Part shown: positions 63,334-64,000 of the stretch, piece by piece | How the letters are laid out: every line of letters begins with the position of its first letter | Numbering within the stretch: position 1 is the first letter of the stretch | The notes under the pieces: model-generated | What the model was told of the DNA's origin: nothing | Seen by the model: only the letters and a program-made list of their open reading frames with translations | The model's database searches: none | Position numbers and translations under genes: made by a program | DNA from: Geobacter sp. | Lineage (GTDB): Bacteria; Desulfobacterota; Desulfuromonadia; Geobacterales; Pseudopelobacteraceae | Assembly: GCA_003574895.1 (NCBI GenBank) | Contig: PJFB01000007.1 | Span: 124,001 to 188,000 of the forward strand | DNA: 64,000 nucleotides | Direction: 5' to 3'

Positions 63334-64000
63334 TCAACCCCCTATCTGTGACATGGTGAAATTACTGTGGCCGTAGCCGTCCTGCGAAATACCGTGCCGC
63401 TCCGGCTTGGCCGAGACAATATCCCTGAGCACCTTTGCCAGCCCTTCACGATCAGGCGGACGCAGCCAGGGTACCAGGTCGGTCTTTTCGTCGGAGAAGA
63501 GACACCCCTTGGCCTGACCTGTGGAGGTGACCCGAATGCGATTGCATTCATTGCAGAAATGGCCTGACACGGCGGTGATAATGCCGATGCTGCCCCTGGC
63601 GCCGGGGATGCGAAAGTCCCGCGACGGCCCGGCAAAGGGGCCTTTATCCACCTGCTCCAGGGTATAGTGCTCCCCCAGATACCTGAGTATTTCCTCGCCA
63701 GAGAGGCAGTAACGCTGCCACCCTTCTTCCTTTAATGCCGGCATGTACTCGATGAAGCGCACCGAATTGCCCCGTTCGCGGGTCATTTCGGCAAAGGCCG
63801 GGATCTCGGCATCGTTGACCCCGCGCATGATCACCACATTTATCTTGGGAGGAGGAAACCCGGCCCGTTCGGCGGCATCCAGCCCCCTCAGTACTGTTTT
63901 CAGGTCGCCGCCCCGGGTGATGCGGGCAAAGGTGCCGGCATCGAGGGAATCAAGGCTGACGTTAAGGCGCTGCACTCCTGCGCCGTACAGCACCTCGGCC
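63334..64000 (-). CDS. moaA: GTP 3',8-cyclase MoaA, C-terminal part (5' end beyond window)
   Basis: About 221 residues of a radical-SAM enzyme that converts GTP to the first molybdopterin intermediate. VQRLNVSLDSL is the conserved strand of the barrel. CNECNRIRVTSTGQAKGCLF provides the three Cys of the second, GTP-binding Fe-S cluster. The N-terminal C-x3-C-x2-C motif lies outside the window. The frame is open to base 64000. It is directly followed by the MOSC gene. Confidence 0.93.
   Translation of the reverse strand, partial: AEVLYGAGVQRLNVSLDSLDAGTFARITRGGDLKTVLRGLDAAERAGFPPPKINVVIMRGVNDAEIPAFAEMTRERGNSVRFIEYMPALKEEGWQRYCLSGEEILRYLGEHYTLEQVDKGPFAGPSRDFRIPGARGSIGIITAVSGHFCNECNRIRVTSTGQAKGCLFSDEKTDLVPWLRPPDREGLAKVLRDIVSAKPERHGISQDGYGHSNFTMSQIGG

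Overview
The window comes from a G+C-rich deltaproteobacterium, most likely a member of the Geobacteraceae/Desulfuromonadales. The evidence is a HybOABCD-type uptake hydrogenase operon in the order used by Geobacter, coexisting RNase J and RNase Y, a diheme c-type lipoprotein, a complete tolQRAB-pal cluster, and sigma-54 and PocR-type signalling. Identification rests on gene content and order only. No rRNA, tRNA or CRISPR array was seen.

Layout. 1-5.3 kb: 3' part of a periplasmic [NiFe] hydrogenase operon (small subunit, HybA, HybB, large subunit, maturation protease) plus a small hypothetical gene, closed by a strong terminator shared with ssb (minus strand). 6.0-10.0 kb (minus): an A+T-richer four-gene cassette encoding two TcmP-type proteins, a DUF5131 (Gp37/Gp68) three-Cys protein and a protein with class III nucleotidyl-cyclase-like metal motifs. 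It has coupled starts and a promoter with nested inverted repeats, and is the best candidate here for an undescribed system. 10.4-14.6 kb: a giant AsmA/YdbH-like protein and a lipoprotein that looks like YnbE fused to YdbL. 14.7-21.0 kb: a PocR/PAS hybrid histidine kinase, then a histidine kinase and sigma-54 response regulator pair. 21.2-23.8 kb: four exported proteins that the regulator may control.

24-28 kb: plsC, two small membrane proteins, RNase J and a PilZ protein. 28-38.4 kb (minus): a housekeeping block smc, roadblock protein, ftsY, zapB-like, zapA, putative 6S RNA, 5-formyl-THF cyclo-ligase, RNase Y, YmdB phosphodiesterase and tyrS. 38.6-39.8 kb: diheme lipoprotein, small Ala/Pro-rich lipoprotein and hypA (hydrogenase maturation, separated from hyb). 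39.8-43.5 kb (minus): two unrelated PEP carboxykinases, ATP- and GTP-dependent, in tandem. 43.8-44.2 kb holds what look like gene remnants. 44.3-52.4 kb (minus): an MBL-fold protein, DUF2892, DUF302, a C_GCAxxG_C_C protein and a three-part RND efflux pump with a DUF2845 gene inside it.

52.6-56.5 kb (minus): tolQ-tolR-tolA-tolB-pal, then an omega-amidase-like hydrolase and ftsK. 59.9-62.8 kb: two small heat-shock proteins, an AbiEi/AbiEii toxin-antitoxin pair with an 11-bp palindromic operator, and a truncated REP-associated transposase with a REP-like hairpin. 62.9-64.0 kb (minus): a MOSC protein and the C-terminal part of MoaA, both molybdenum-cofactor related, cut by the window edge.
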